DNA from: Isotricha intestinalis
Taxonomy: Eukaryota > Ciliophora > Litostomatea > Vestibuliferida > Isotrichidae
Reading direction: 5' to 3'
Length of the DNA: 64,000 nt
Assembly (NCBI GenBank): GCA_023807065.1
Contig: JAJJLU010000333.1
Coordinates: 1-64,000 of the forward strand
Below are positions 21,701 through 31,478 of this stretch, piece by piece. The position numbers and the translations under genes are program-made. How positions within the stretch are numbered: position 1 is the stretch's first letter; every line of letters begins with the position of its first letter. The notes below the pieces were generated by a model, which was not told the DNA's origin, did not search any database, and was given only the letters and a program-made list of their open reading frames with translations.

Positions 21701-22438
21701 CATAATATTATTGGTAATTATGGTTTATCAAAAGAAGATTTATTAATTATATTAAGTATTATGAATTCAAGAGTTTTTAAGAAAAAAAGTTTAAGAAGTG
21801 GAATTACATATGATGAATTTATGGAAGATTTTATTCAAATATCTTATTATGCTTTTTCCAAACCTCCTTTTGTATATAAAAATTATACTATAAGTGATTA
21901 TTCTGAAGAAATGATAAGAATTTTTTCAAAAGAATTTCCTGAAAATTTAAAATATTATCATCCTGATAAATTATTATCTAATGATGAAAAAGAAATTTGT
22001 TCTGCTTTAAATAAACAATTAAAAAGAAGTAATTTTGTTCATATTCCTAACGGATATAAAAAATATCTTGATACTGATATTTATTATAAATTTTATGTTC
22101 CTGATTGTATGTATTTTTTACTTGGAGAAAGTAAAAAAATTTGTCTTGAAATTGTTGATGAAATTATTTGCTTAGTTACTAAAAAACATACTTTAGAAGG
22201 GTTTGTTTATGTTGAAGAAAATTATAAAACAAGACCTATTTATCCTAAAAAACAATATCCTAAACAAAATGATAATTTCTTTTTTGATAATGAAAAATTT
22301 AAAGTTGTTAAAAATAGGAATAGAAATGTTCCTTATATTGTCAAAGGAAATGAAAGTAAGAAAATTCAAGATAATTATAAAAAAAAATCTAATAATAATA
22401 ATGGGAAAGAATTCTTTTTTTTATCTAAAAAAGAATAA
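18708..22438 (+). CDS. Ciliary-type CH-like plus armadillo-like protein, interrupted by a frame break near 18805-18838
   Basis: The true gene appears to start at 18708 (MLEIPPEIYAWLVSID). The first frame runs to a TAG at 18840. The remainder (from about 18803 to 22438) continues in the -1 frame and includes the Met at 18950. No GT-AG intron fits the phase, so this is a one-base indel or frameshift. Total is about 1240 residues. The first 150 residues resemble a CH-like domain (CH_2 type), ending in FFFPNLFSKF and LHNWDLILESI blocks, as in sperm and cilium proteins. Residues about 230-750 (full-length numbering) are armadillo-like helices. A Lys-rich linker and a C-terminal globular part with EF-hand-like spacing (SKEDLLIIL) follow. 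It is probably an axonemal protein; the exact orthologue was not recognised. Confidence 0.7.
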
Positions 22439-22605
22439 AAAAATAATAATTTAGTTTTTAAATAATTTTAATAAAGTAATATTCTTCTTATATATTAATT
22501 TTAATAATTAATATTTTAAACATTTAAATACAACAAACTTTGAATTAAATAGCATTATAAAAAATATTATAAATAATTATAAAAAAAAAACTTTCAAAAA
22601 AAAAA

Positions 22606-23517
22606 ATGAATTTCAAATTAAAAGGTTATGATAGAGTTCAAGCATTATATTTAATAAAACAAGACATAAAAAGAAATGGAGATAGATTTGGTGAAAAAAG
22701 GCGAAATTTAGAAAAAATAAAATTAATTCAAAAAATTAAGACTCCTTCATTCTTTAATATATCTCCTTATTATATTGAAAACAGAACAATGACAAATTTC
22801 AATCAAACAAAAAGAGAGAAAAGACCTTTATTTGAATCAATAAAATATAAATTTATAGATAATAAAATACCATATTATACTTTAAGTACATTTAAAGAAA
22901 CTTTTGGAAATTTAGATTTATTAAATGGAGCTTTAATATCAAAGAATAATGAAGATGAGAATAAAAATAAAAAAAAGAAAAAATATAATAATTATTTTGA
23001 AGATATTCCTCCAATTTTACCGGTAAAGAAAAATAGATGGAAAAGAAATGTAAATAATAATAAATCACTAGATTATGAATTATCTAATCAAACAAATTTA
23101 ATTTCTATTGCAACTAATACTGAAAATGAAGAAGAAGAAGAAATGTTATTTCAAACTGAACCAAATAAATTTAATTTAAATAAAAATTATATGATTCATA
23201 CTTTAAGAGATAATGGTTTTTTAATTGATAAAAGATTAAGCAATAGAAATTATTTTAATCATCATCATAAATTTTTAGATACTATTAATTCTAAAAAAGC
23301 ATTTTTTGAAGAAAATAGAAGAAAAGAAATGTATAATAAATATAAAGTGTTTCCTTCTAATTTATTAGAAGGAAGATTAAATTATAAAGATTTTTATAAA
23401 GAAATTAATGGAATTGTTTTCCAAAAAAATGATTTAGAAGAGGAAAAAAAATTTAAAGAAAGAAGAAAAAGAATAATGAAATCAAGAATGAAATTAGATA
23501 AAAAACTTAAGAAATAA
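22606..23517 (+). CDS. Unknown basic protein, 303 aa
   Basis: A 303-residue basic protein, intronless, starting at an ATG preceded by an A run. Its N-terminus (LKGYDRVQALYLIKQDIK) is helical. The middle has a poly-Lys patch (KKKKK near 124) followed by PPILPVKKNRWKRN. The C-terminus has two Tyr/Phe-rich stretches and ends in a strongly basic coiled-coil-like run (EERRKRIMKSRMKLDKKLKK style). No membrane span, signal peptide or known family. The genes on either side are ciliary-type (upstream) and a small membrane protein 35 bp downstream. Confidence 0.75.
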   Translation: MNFKLKGYDRVQALYLIKQDIKRNGDRFGEKRRNLEKIKLIQKIKTPSFFNISPYYIENRTMTNFNQTKREKRPLFESIKYKFIDNKIPYYTLSTFKETFGNLDLLNGALISKNNEDENKNKKKKKYNNYFEDIPPILPVKKNRWKRNVNNNKSLDYELSNQTNLISIATNTENEEEEEMLFQTEPNKFNLNKNYMIHTLRDNGFLIDKRLSNRNYFNHHHKFLDTINSKKAFFEENRRKEMYNKYKVFPSNLLEGRLNYKDFYKEINGIVFQKNDLEEEKKFKERRKRIMKSRMKLDKKLKK

Positions 23518-23552
23518 ATTATAAATTCATTAAATTTTTTTTTTTATTTTAA

Positions 23553-23975
23553 ATGAAAAATAATATTCAAATCATTGAAATAAATCAAGAAAAAATAGTA
23601 GAAAAGAAATTTCCTTGTAATGAGAAAAATGATTTAGATAATTTTAATTATTATCAAAAAAAAAATGAAGATAAAATAAATAAAAGAAAAAGAAGAAGAA
23701 TGCAAAGAAAAAAAGAATTAGAAAAAGAATTATATTTCTCTTCAAAACATACAATTTATTTATTTTCAATTTGGTTTGTTTTTATTATTATTTTTATATC
23801 TGGTTTTATAGTTCATTATGATACTATTCAAAATGTTACTGCTTCATCTATATTATGGACTTTTTCTTCTATTATCTGTATTTTTGCAATATTATATTCT
23901 TATTGTTATTATAAGTGTCTTCATGCAAAAAGTGATAAAGAAATTCAAAAATATTTAAAATATATTCCTTGTTAA
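23553..23975 (+). CDS. Small two-pass membrane protein, 140 aa
   Basis: A 140-residue protein. Residues 1-65 are charged with a dense Lys/Arg patch (KINKRKRRRMQRKKELEKE). Two hydrophobic helices follow, at about 67-89 (TIYLFSIWFVFIIIFISGFIV) and 97-119 (ASSILWTFSSIICIFAILYSY), then a short Cys/Lys tail. The positive patch before the first helix predicts both termini in the cytoplasm. The family is not recognised. It starts only 35 bp after the preceding stop, so the two genes may share regulatory DNA. Confidence 0.72.
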   Translation: MKNNIQIIEINQEKIVEKKFPCNEKNDLDNFNYYQKKNEDKINKRKRRRMQRKKELEKELYFSSKHTIYLFSIWFVFIIIFISGFIVHYDTIQNVTASSILWTFSSIICIFAILYSYCYYKCLHAKSDKEIQKYLKYIPC

Positions 23976-24300
23976 ATTTTTTTTTCATTTTTTTATGTTG
24001 TTTTTTATAGTTTTTTAAATAAGTTAAAACTTTTAAATTTTGTTTTTTTAAATAATTATGAAATAATAAAGGAACATAGTAATTTTATTGATTTAATATT
24101 TATTTTTTTTTATTTATTTTTATTTAATTATTTTAATCCCTTAAAGTTTTATTAATTTTTGTATAATCCTAATTATTAAAAATATATAAAAAATTTAAAA
24201 ATTAAATTATATAATGTTTCTTTATTTTTTAATTCATTATTTTATCTATATATAATTCAATTTAAATATTTCATTTTGAAATTATTTATTTAAATATGTA
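23976..24300. other. Intergenic spacer between convergent genes
   Basis: About 325 bp of T-rich then mixed A/T DNA between two 3' ends. I see nothing in it beyond homopolymer runs. Confidence 0.6.
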
Positions 24301-26910
24301 TTATTCAATATCATATAATACTATTTTTTTTTCGTCTTTGTTATTTACTCGAATGAAACTATCTTTTAGATTAATTACTAATAATTCTTTATTTTCATCA
24401 TAAACAAAGCAATTGTCATTTAAATCTTTAATTTCTTCATTTTCTTCAATATCTTTTCTAAAATATTTAATATAAGAAGGTTTTTTTCCCAATCCTAAAA
24501 AAAAAATTTTTTCATAATAAGGATAAATATCATTAGGTAAATCAAAACTATTTTTTGTAACTCTCATTAACAATTCTAATTTACTTTCATCACTTTTAAA
24601 AATAGTTACAAAATCAATTCTAAAATAATTTTCACTTATAAAATTATCAAATATAATTTTTCCTTGAGATTGATAATCATTATCAAGAGCAATAATTAAA
24701 TTAATATTTTTTTTAATCAAATCACTGTCACTTATATTATATTCCTCATTAGAAATTTCTTGAATAGGAGTAATGAAACCTCCTCTTAAAAATATTGGAA
24801 TTTTTTTTAAAGGAGCATCAATATCTATATTTATATTTTCATTATTAACATTTTCAATTTTTGAAAAAGTATAATAATCATAAAAAATTTCATTAGAAGG
24901 AAAAAAAGTAGATTTTACTCTTTCATTAGATTTTATTATTGGACTAACCATAATATTTCCTCCAAGCATAAATTGTTCTGAAAATAAATTTAATATATTT
25001 TGATTAGATGAAAAATAAGATGATAAAGACATTATATAACCTCCTCCTTCCAAATGATTTTTAATATGATATGTATATATATATAAATTTAATTCATTTC
25101 TTAACTTTAATGAATTTTTTATACTTGTTGAATATTCATCGTTAAAATTTAATATTTTATTTATATATTCTTCATTTGATAATTTAAAATGAATGTTTAA
25201 AGTTAAAAATTGTAACCAACGAACATATAATTCTTTATATTCTTCTTGAATATTTATTGTATTTATTATGTTAGGATTTCCAAATAAATTAAATAATATT
25301 GTTTTTTTTATCATTTTTTTTAAACCATTCCAAGAAAAATCTATATTTGAATTATATTGACCTGAATATTGTTGAATTCCTATAAAAGATGAGGAAGAAA
25401 AAATCATTGGTCTTTCATAAATATCAGTCAATAAATTGTAATATGTTTGTACTTCATATATACTATATAAGTTATGAGTATTAATAATATTTTTATTGTT
25501 TAAATTATATGGTATTGTATGAGCATTTAATTCTTCATCATTAAATAATATATTTTCATTTTGTTTTTCATTATCAACTTTATTTGTTATATCTAAATAA
25601 GGAATATTTAAATCTAAAATTATTCCTGTTTGATTATTATATAAAGAATTAAACATTTCTTTCCTAAAAATGGAAGAAAATTCATTAGTATAATCAAGAA
25701 TACAATAATCATTATCATCATTTTCAAATTTCTGACTATATGACTTTATTTTTCCAATAAGTGTTTTACCATAATTATCTTTATAACAAATACTTTTATT
25801 TTCATATTTCTTATAAATTTCAGAATTAACATTAACAGGATTAATAATATTATAATAAGATATTTCATTCATTTCCAAATCAAATTTTTTATGAATAACA
25901 GGTTTACCGAAAGTTGCTTGAATTTGATAAGTAATATCTTTTACTTTAGGTCCATCAAAAACAAATAAATCAATATCTCCAGAATTAATTTTATAATTAA
26001 TAAAATTATTGTCTTGATTTTGATTAATTTGAACTTTAATAGGTGATGAATTAAATAAAATGATTCCATGAGCTCTCATTGAGCTTTTGTCTATAATAAT
26101 ATAATGAGGATAAGAATGAGGATTTTCTTTTCTATTATAATAAAATAAATTTTGTTTATTATCATTATCTTCGTAATTTAAATGATAAATAAAACTTTCT
26201 TTAGGAAGAATAGTTGATATTTGTTTAATTTCATTTGAAATATACATATAAGTATTAAAATTATTATTTTTATAAAAATGAAAAGTATCAAAAATAATTT
26301 CTTCAGATTCTTTTCTAAATAAAGTAAAACCAAAAGGATGATTATATATTTTTATTCCTATATTACTATTATCTAAAGAACTTATTTGTTGTGCTGAAGA
26401 AAAATCAATATCATTGAAATTAAATAAATTTTTTGGAATTTCATAATTATTATTATTATTTTCATTATCTGTTATTTTAATATGACATCTGTCTCTAGCA
26501 AATTTAATAATAAATTTTAAATTATTTATAGGAGTTGAATTTTTAATATAAGGATTATCTTTTCCTATTCTTTCCAAAGCAACATCCATTATAATTGTTT
26601 TTTCTTTTTTATTAATTGATTTTGACATTAATTTATATACTGGATTATTATATTGCTCAATATTATTATTTTGAAAATAATCTTCATCAGCATATAATGA
26701 AGTTAAAATAATGTCTGGATTATAATTAGGAGCATTGTATAATAACATTGAAGATATTATTAAAGTAAAAAAACTAATTAAGAGGATTAAACCTTTAATT
26801 ACTCTTATTTTATCATTTGAATCCAAAAAAATATCTGCACCCAGAGAATTTGAACTTAAATGAATTTGAGTATATTGATTATTATTATCACTTTGATGTG
26901 GAGTACTCAT
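24301..26910 (-). CDS. Membrane-anchored glycoside hydrolase family 31 homologue, probably inactive
   Basis: An 869-residue protein resembling family 31 alpha-glucosidases. A single hydrophobic helix at about 35-60 follows a polar N-terminus, which predicts a type II membrane or ER/lumen-facing protein. The N-terminal beta domain shows FGKPVIHKKF-like and FVFDGP segments of the family. The catalytic region is altered. The block equal to WIDMNE reads ILDLNIP near residue 433, so the nucleophile Asp may remain but the Glu is lost. The block equal to RP..lSRS..aGsgrY..hWtGDN reads RPMIFSSSSFIGIQQYSGQYNSN near 503-522, so the acid/base Asp and the Arg are gone. The C-terminal LGGNIMVSPII and FLRGGFITP motifs are clear. 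Likely a non-catalytic lectin-like or folding factor, or a divergent enzyme. Confidence 0.82.
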   Translation of the reverse strand: MSTPHQSDNNNQYTQIHLSSNSLGADIFLDSNDKIRVIKGLILLISFFTLIISSMLLYNAPNYNPDIILTSLYADEDYFQNNNIEQYNNPVYKLMSKSINKKEKTIIMDVALERIGKDNPYIKNSTPINNLKFIIKFARDRCHIKITDNENNNNNYEIPKNLFNFNDIDFSSAQQISSLDNSNIGIKIYNHPFGFTLFRKESEEIIFDTFHFYKNNNFNTYMYISNEIKQISTILPKESFIYHLNYEDNDNKQNLFYYNRKENPHSYPHYIIIDKSSMRAHGIILFNSSPIKVQINQNQDNNFINYKINSGDIDLFVFDGPKVKDITYQIQATFGKPVIHKKFDLEMNEISYYNIINPVNVNSEIYKKYENKSICYKDNYGKTLIGKIKSYSQKFENDDNDYCILDYTNEFSSIFRKEMFNSLYNNQTGIILDLNIPYLDITNKVDNEKQNENILFNDEELNAHTIPYNLNNKNIINTHNLYSIYEVQTYYNLLTDIYERPMIFSSSSFIGIQQYSGQYNSNIDFSWNGLKKMIKKTILFNLFGNPNIINTINIQEEYKELYVRWLQFLTLNIHFKLSNEEYINKILNFNDEYSTSIKNSLKLRNELNLYIYTYHIKNHLEGGGYIMSLSSYFSSNQNILNLFSEQFMLGGNIMVSPIIKSNERVKSTFFPSNEIFYDYYTFSKIENVNNENINIDIDAPLKKIPIFLRGGFITPIQEISNEEYNISDSDLIKKNINLIIALDNDYQSQGKIIFDNFISENYFRIDFVTIFKSDESKLELLMRVTKNSFDLPNDIYPYYEKIFFLGLGKKPSYIKYFRKDIEENEEIKDLNDNCFVYDENKELLVINLKDSFIRVNNKDEKKIVLYDIE

Positions 26911-27120
26911 TTTTTTATTTTTTATATATATTTTATTTTTAATTAATTAATAATAATATTTCTAAAACCCAAAGTATTTTACTTTGATACTATATTAAAA
27001 CAACATTAACTTATATCCAATATAATTTTAAATATTTATATTCAATTAAAATGTTATATTTTACTTCTAAAACATTTATTCTCATTATACCCAAGTTTAA
27101 CAAATCAAATTAAAAAAATA

Positions 27121-29592
27121 TTAATAAATAATTTCTTTATATTTCATAAGTTCCAATATATTAGCTCTTTTTCTAAAATCATTCACAAGAGTATGTGAAA
27201 GGATTTTCTTATAAAAAAAATTATCTCCTCCATTATCATCATCATTTTTATATTCATATTTCACAATTAATTGTTTCATTTTATGTTTATTGTCACAATT
27301 ATAAGGAAAAGTATTATTAATTAGCCAATAAACTGAAATTCCCAAAGCCCAAATATCAACAGGAAAACTATATTTTTTTCCTAATAATTGCTCAGGGGCT
27401 TTATAAGGTAAACTTCCATAACCTTCATAAGCAAATTCATTTGTTCCCATAACTTTACTTAAACCAAAATCTATTATCTTCAAAACATTTTTTCCATCTT
27501 CTCTTTCACATATTATTGTATTTGTATTTTTTATATCTCTATGTATTATTCCATATGAATGAAGTGTATATAATCCACTTATTAAATGCTTTGATAAGTA
27601 ATTTATTAATTTTAAATTTTTTGGTAATTTCAATTTTTTTAAATTTCCTCCTGAACAATATTCATATACATAATATATATACTTTAAATTTTCAAAATGT
27701 TCATAACATTTAATTATATTTGGAGCATTGTTTAAATGGGATAAAAATGTAAATATATCTTTTTCCCATTGTAAACATTTGAAATTTTCTATTTTTCTTA
27801 TTTCTTCTATATTTTCATCTATTTTTTTATTTTTTAAACTATTTCCTCTTTCATATTGCTTATAAATTATTTTAATTGCTAATTTCTCTTGTGTAATATT
27901 ATGAGTTGATAATATTACTTTACCAAAATGTCCACTCCCAATTTCTTTTGATTTTTTTGATTTAATATTATAATATTTTGATATTTCTCTTAAATGTTGA
28001 ACACTTTTTATATGATTATCTAATATTTCTATATCTTCTTTATTATTAAAAAAAAAATTATATATTATTTGTTTATTATGTAAAATTGAAAATATTTGAT
28101 ATTGATAAATCAAACTCTTATGCTTATCTACATTAATTGTATTATATAAATTATTTGGTATTAAAGGATTAATTATTATACTTGGATATAATTGACTTAT
28201 CATTATCATTGATTTAAATATACATAAATTATGTACTTTATTATAATTAATATCATTTTTCTTAATATCATATGAATAATAAAATAAAATATTATCAGCC
28301 AAAATTAATTTAACTTTTTTAAATTTTGTTAAAGTTTTTGCAAGTTTATAACATTTAATTTCAATATATTTATTATTTTCACTATAAGAAGAAGAAAGTA
28401 AAGAAGTATTAATATTAGAATTAATTTTATAAGTTTTTGTATTATTTATTGTCATAAAATTACTGTTTTCTTCTTTGTCCTCATCACTTTCACTTTGATT
28501 ATAAAATTGTTGAATAGCAGTAGAAAAGTTATTTTTATTTTTATTATTTATTGTATTAATAGGACTTAAAGCTTTTTTTGTTAATTTTTCCATTTCATAT
28601 TTTCCAATTTTAATAGGTTTAATACTAATATTTTTAACAACATTATTTTGAATAGAACTTATAGTATTAAATAAATCCTTATCAAATTCTTCCATTTTTT
28701 TCCTCATTTCATTATCTTCTGTTTCAAAAGGTTCAAATTCAATAAAAGAATTATTAATTAAATTAGAATATTCTTCAGCTTTTTTACTAACATTATAATG
28801 TTCATTTATTTTTTCAACAAAAGCACTTTTTGGTTTCATTGATAAATTAAAAGCATTTGTACTTATTGATTCATTATTCATATTATTACTTAAATCATAT
28901 ATATTATTCAATGGCATTACACTATTAAATTGGGATTTTTTCCATATTTTTAAATGATTTAAATATGATTGTTCGAAAAGTTTTATTTGATCATTATTAA
29001 AGAATTTAAATTTCTCAAAAAAAGTTATAAAAATATGTACAATATCAAAGTTTTTTTCAATTGATCTTTGAATAAATTCTTCAACTGTATAATTATCTTT
29101 ATCTTCAAAGAAAGCACTAATTAGTTTCTTTAAATTAACTTCATTTTCATCATCATATAAAAACCTCATATGAAAATGTAATAAAAGTAATCTTACATCT
29201 TTAATATTAATAAGATTATCACTAAAAGAACAAAAATTTGCAATTAATCTTGTCTTTTCAATATTATTTCCAAAATATAAATTATAAAAACCTGAAACAA
29301 ATTCTTCACATTTTAAACAAAGAAAATCTATTTTATTATCATCATTTTCATTATTTTTATTTTCTTGAACATTTAAATTTTTATTTCTAAAAGAATTAGA
29401 AATTAACTTTTGAGAAACTATTAAAGGAAGATTACATATTTGGAATAAAGTATACATATCTATTTTATTTCCTGAATTTTTTTGTAAACAATTATATAAA
29501 AATTTCAAAAAAACTGTTTTGGAAGATATTTGACAAGAAGTTTGATTCCAATTAAACAAATCATTTGTCGGAACTTCGGTTGAATAACTCAT
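27121..29592 (-). CDS. Ser/Thr protein kinase with N-terminal EF-hand-like and PH-like regions
   Basis: An 823-residue kinase. The N-terminal 200 residues form helices spaced like degenerate EF-hands (no complete calcium loop seen). A linker runs to about 400. A PH-like beta region follows at about 400-530 (IEIKCYKLAKTLTKFKKVKLIL), then the kinase at about 540-820. It has GSGHFGKV, LAIKII, HRDIKNTN, IDFGLSK, a GSLPYKAPEQ activation-segment end and DIWALGISVYWLI. The catalytic Asp, Asn and Lys are present, so it should be active. A PH-like domain suggests membrane recruitment by phosphoinositides. The order EF-hand-like, PH-like, kinase is one I associate with ciliate kinases rather than a named human family. 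It ends close to the kinase domain with no C-terminal tail. No intron. Confidence 0.85.
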   Translation of the reverse strand: MSYSTEVPTNDLFNWNQTSCQISSKTVFLKFLYNCLQKNSGNKIDMYTLFQICNLPLIVSQKLISNSFRNKNLNVQENKNNENDDNKIDFLCLKCEEFVSGFYNLYFGNNIEKTRLIANFCSFSDNLINIKDVRLLLLHFHMRFLYDDENEVNLKKLISAFFEDKDNYTVEEFIQRSIEKNFDIVHIFITFFEKFKFFNNDQIKLFEQSYLNHLKIWKKSQFNSVMPLNNIYDLSNNMNNESISTNAFNLSMKPKSAFVEKINEHYNVSKKAEEYSNLINNSFIEFEPFETEDNEMRKKMEEFDKDLFNTISSIQNNVVKNISIKPIKIGKYEMEKLTKKALSPINTINNKNKNNFSTAIQQFYNQSESDEDKEENSNFMTINNTKTYKINSNINTSLLSSSYSENNKYIEIKCYKLAKTLTKFKKVKLILADNILFYYSYDIKKNDINYNKVHNLCIFKSMIMISQLYPSIIINPLIPNNLYNTINVDKHKSLIYQYQIFSILHNKQIIYNFFFNNKEDIEILDNHIKSVQHLREISKYYNIKSKKSKEIGSGHFGKVILSTHNITQEKLAIKIIYKQYERGNSLKNKKIDENIEEIRKIENFKCLQWEKDIFTFLSHLNNAPNIIKCYEHFENLKYIYYVYEYCSGGNLKKLKLPKNLKLINYLSKHLISGLYTLHSYGIIHRDIKNTNTIICEREDGKNVLKIIDFGLSKVMGTNEFAYEGYGSLPYKAPEQLLGKKYSFPVDIWALGISVYWLINNTFPYNCDNKHKMKQLIVKYEYKNDDDNGGDNFFYKKILSHTLVNDFRKRANILELMKYKEIIY

Positions 29593-30020
29593 TTAATATT
29601 AATAATTAAATTAATTATTTTATTTTTTCTAATTAATAAATAAAGTGGTTAAATTTAAAATAACTTATATTCCACTCTAAAAATTCTATTTAAAGTGTAA
29701 TCATAATAAAAAAATAAAAATTTAAAGATATTCTTTAATAATGTTATATAAGAAATAAGAATTCAAATTGCTATATTTTTCTTATTTGGGAATGAGCTTA
29801 AACTTTAATATCTTTATATTTGTTTTAATCACTGATATATTTATTTAAATATTTTTAATGATTTTTAAGTCAAGTTTTTTATATTTATATTCATATTTAA
29901 TTATAATTTATTTACATACTTTAAATTTGGTTGAAATTTAACAACTCAAATTTATTTGTTTTTAAACACCAAAAATTAGAAAGAATAAAAGAATAGAATT
30001 AATATATTATAATATATTTT
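29593..30020. other. Intergenic spacer
   Basis: About 430 bp between two minus-strand genes, holding the upstream region of the EF/PH kinase and the 3' side of the CCCH gene. Only A/T-rich sequence with no recognisable element. Confidence 0.6.
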
Positions 30021-31172
30021 TTAATTAACTTTATTTAACTCAACATTTTTTTTAGAAGTTGTTTTTGAAAGTCCTTCTAATAATTTTAAAATTTGTAAAG
30101 GTTTATTATTTGTTGTATTATTATTAATATTATTATTATTTGAACTATCACAAACGATATTTTGATTAGGATTAATTTGAATATTATTATTATTAATATT
30201 ATTATTAATGTTATTATTAATGATATTATTGTTAACAATATTAGTATTAGTGTTAATATTAATATTTTGTTTTATTTTATTTTCCTTTTCTTGTTCATTT
30301 ATATTATTAATTGGAATAATATTTTTATTAAATATATGATTTAAATTATTTTGATTTATTGGAGAAATAAAGCCCAAACTTCTATTTAAATTCATATTAT
30401 ATATATAATTTAAAAGACGATTATAATCAATAGGTTGAATAAAAGTAGGAAAATTAATAAAAGTTGGATTAGGGCAATTTTGTTGAGTGTTAATTCCATT
30501 TAAATCATTTATTAAATTATTTTTACACAAATATTCATCTAAATATTTATCTAAATTTGTTCTTTTATATTTTCTTCTTATCTCTAATAAAAATTGTAAA
30601 TTATCTTGAATAAATTTATTTCTTTCTTCAGGAGTTAATTCTTTATGAGAATACCTAAATTAAATATTAAATAAATATTTTACTTGCAATTTTTAGTAGT
30701 GCATTTTAAAGCATTATAATATTTACAAGGATTTAAATTATGTAAATATTTACAATTATCTCCTTTTTTACAATTTCCTTTTAAATAATATCTACATATT
30801 TCTCTTTTTCCATTAAACACTTTTTTTCCATTCAATTTATTATTTGAATAATTATTTTTTAAATTATCTAATTCTTTTGACCTACTTCTTTCTCTTTCTT
30901 TTTCTTTTTCTCTTTCTTTTTCATTTTTCTTTTCATTTTTTTTTTCTATATTTTTATGAAAAAAATTGGAAGAATCTTGTTCTTCATCACTTGAATTTTC
31001 AGCAGAGTTTTTAGAAGAAACGTTTTGTTCATTTTCCTAAATCATTTTAAAAAAAAAATAGTTTTAATTGATAAATTACATTTAAATTTTTAGGCGAATT
31101 ATTATTACTTTCAATAGTTATTTCGCCTTCTTCCCTTTCATTAGGTGATTTTTTTTCATATGATTGAGACAT
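30021..31172 (-). CDS. Tandem CCCH zinc-finger protein, three exons
   Basis: Reconstructed as exons 31172-31080, 31036-30684 and 30654-30021 with introns 31037-31079 (43 nt) and 30655-30683 (29 nt), both GT-AG. The joined frame encodes 359 residues beginning MSQSYEKKSPNE. Residues about 30-110 are acidic then rich in Lys/Glu/Arg. Two CCCH fingers lie at about 118-150: C-x7-C-x5-C-x3-H (CRYYLKGNC) then C-x7-C-x4-C-x3-H, the second split by the short intron before its last Lys-Tyr-Ser-His. A conserved-looking HKELTPEERNKFIQ helix follows. The C-terminal half is Asn/Ile-rich low complexity. Such fingers bind RNA (poly(A) machinery, decay or splicing factors). It is divergent from the casein kinase gene. 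Confidence 0.85.
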
Positions 31173-31478
31173 AATTAATTGTTATTTTTTATAATTTCCT
31201 ATATATATTGAATAATTTTTTTATTATATTTAACTTTAATCCAAAATAAGTATTAAAAAAGACATTTAAATACATTATTATAAAATTTAATTTATTTATT
31301 TGAATATTAAAAAAAATTTATGAAAAAATTTAAAAGTATAATCGCTTAATAAGAATTTCATTAATATAATTTAATCCAAGATTCCCATAATAAATTTATT
31401 TCTTTGAATTTTTAAAAAAAAAACAATCAAAAAAATAATTTTTATATATATAAATTTAATAAATACAATATTTAAAAT
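31173..31478. promoter_or_regulatory. Divergent promoter region
   Basis: About 306 bp between the starts of the CCCH gene (minus) and casein kinase gene (plus). A run of A's and TATATATA at about 31444-31451 precede the kinase start. No element beyond that can be defined. Confidence 0.4.
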
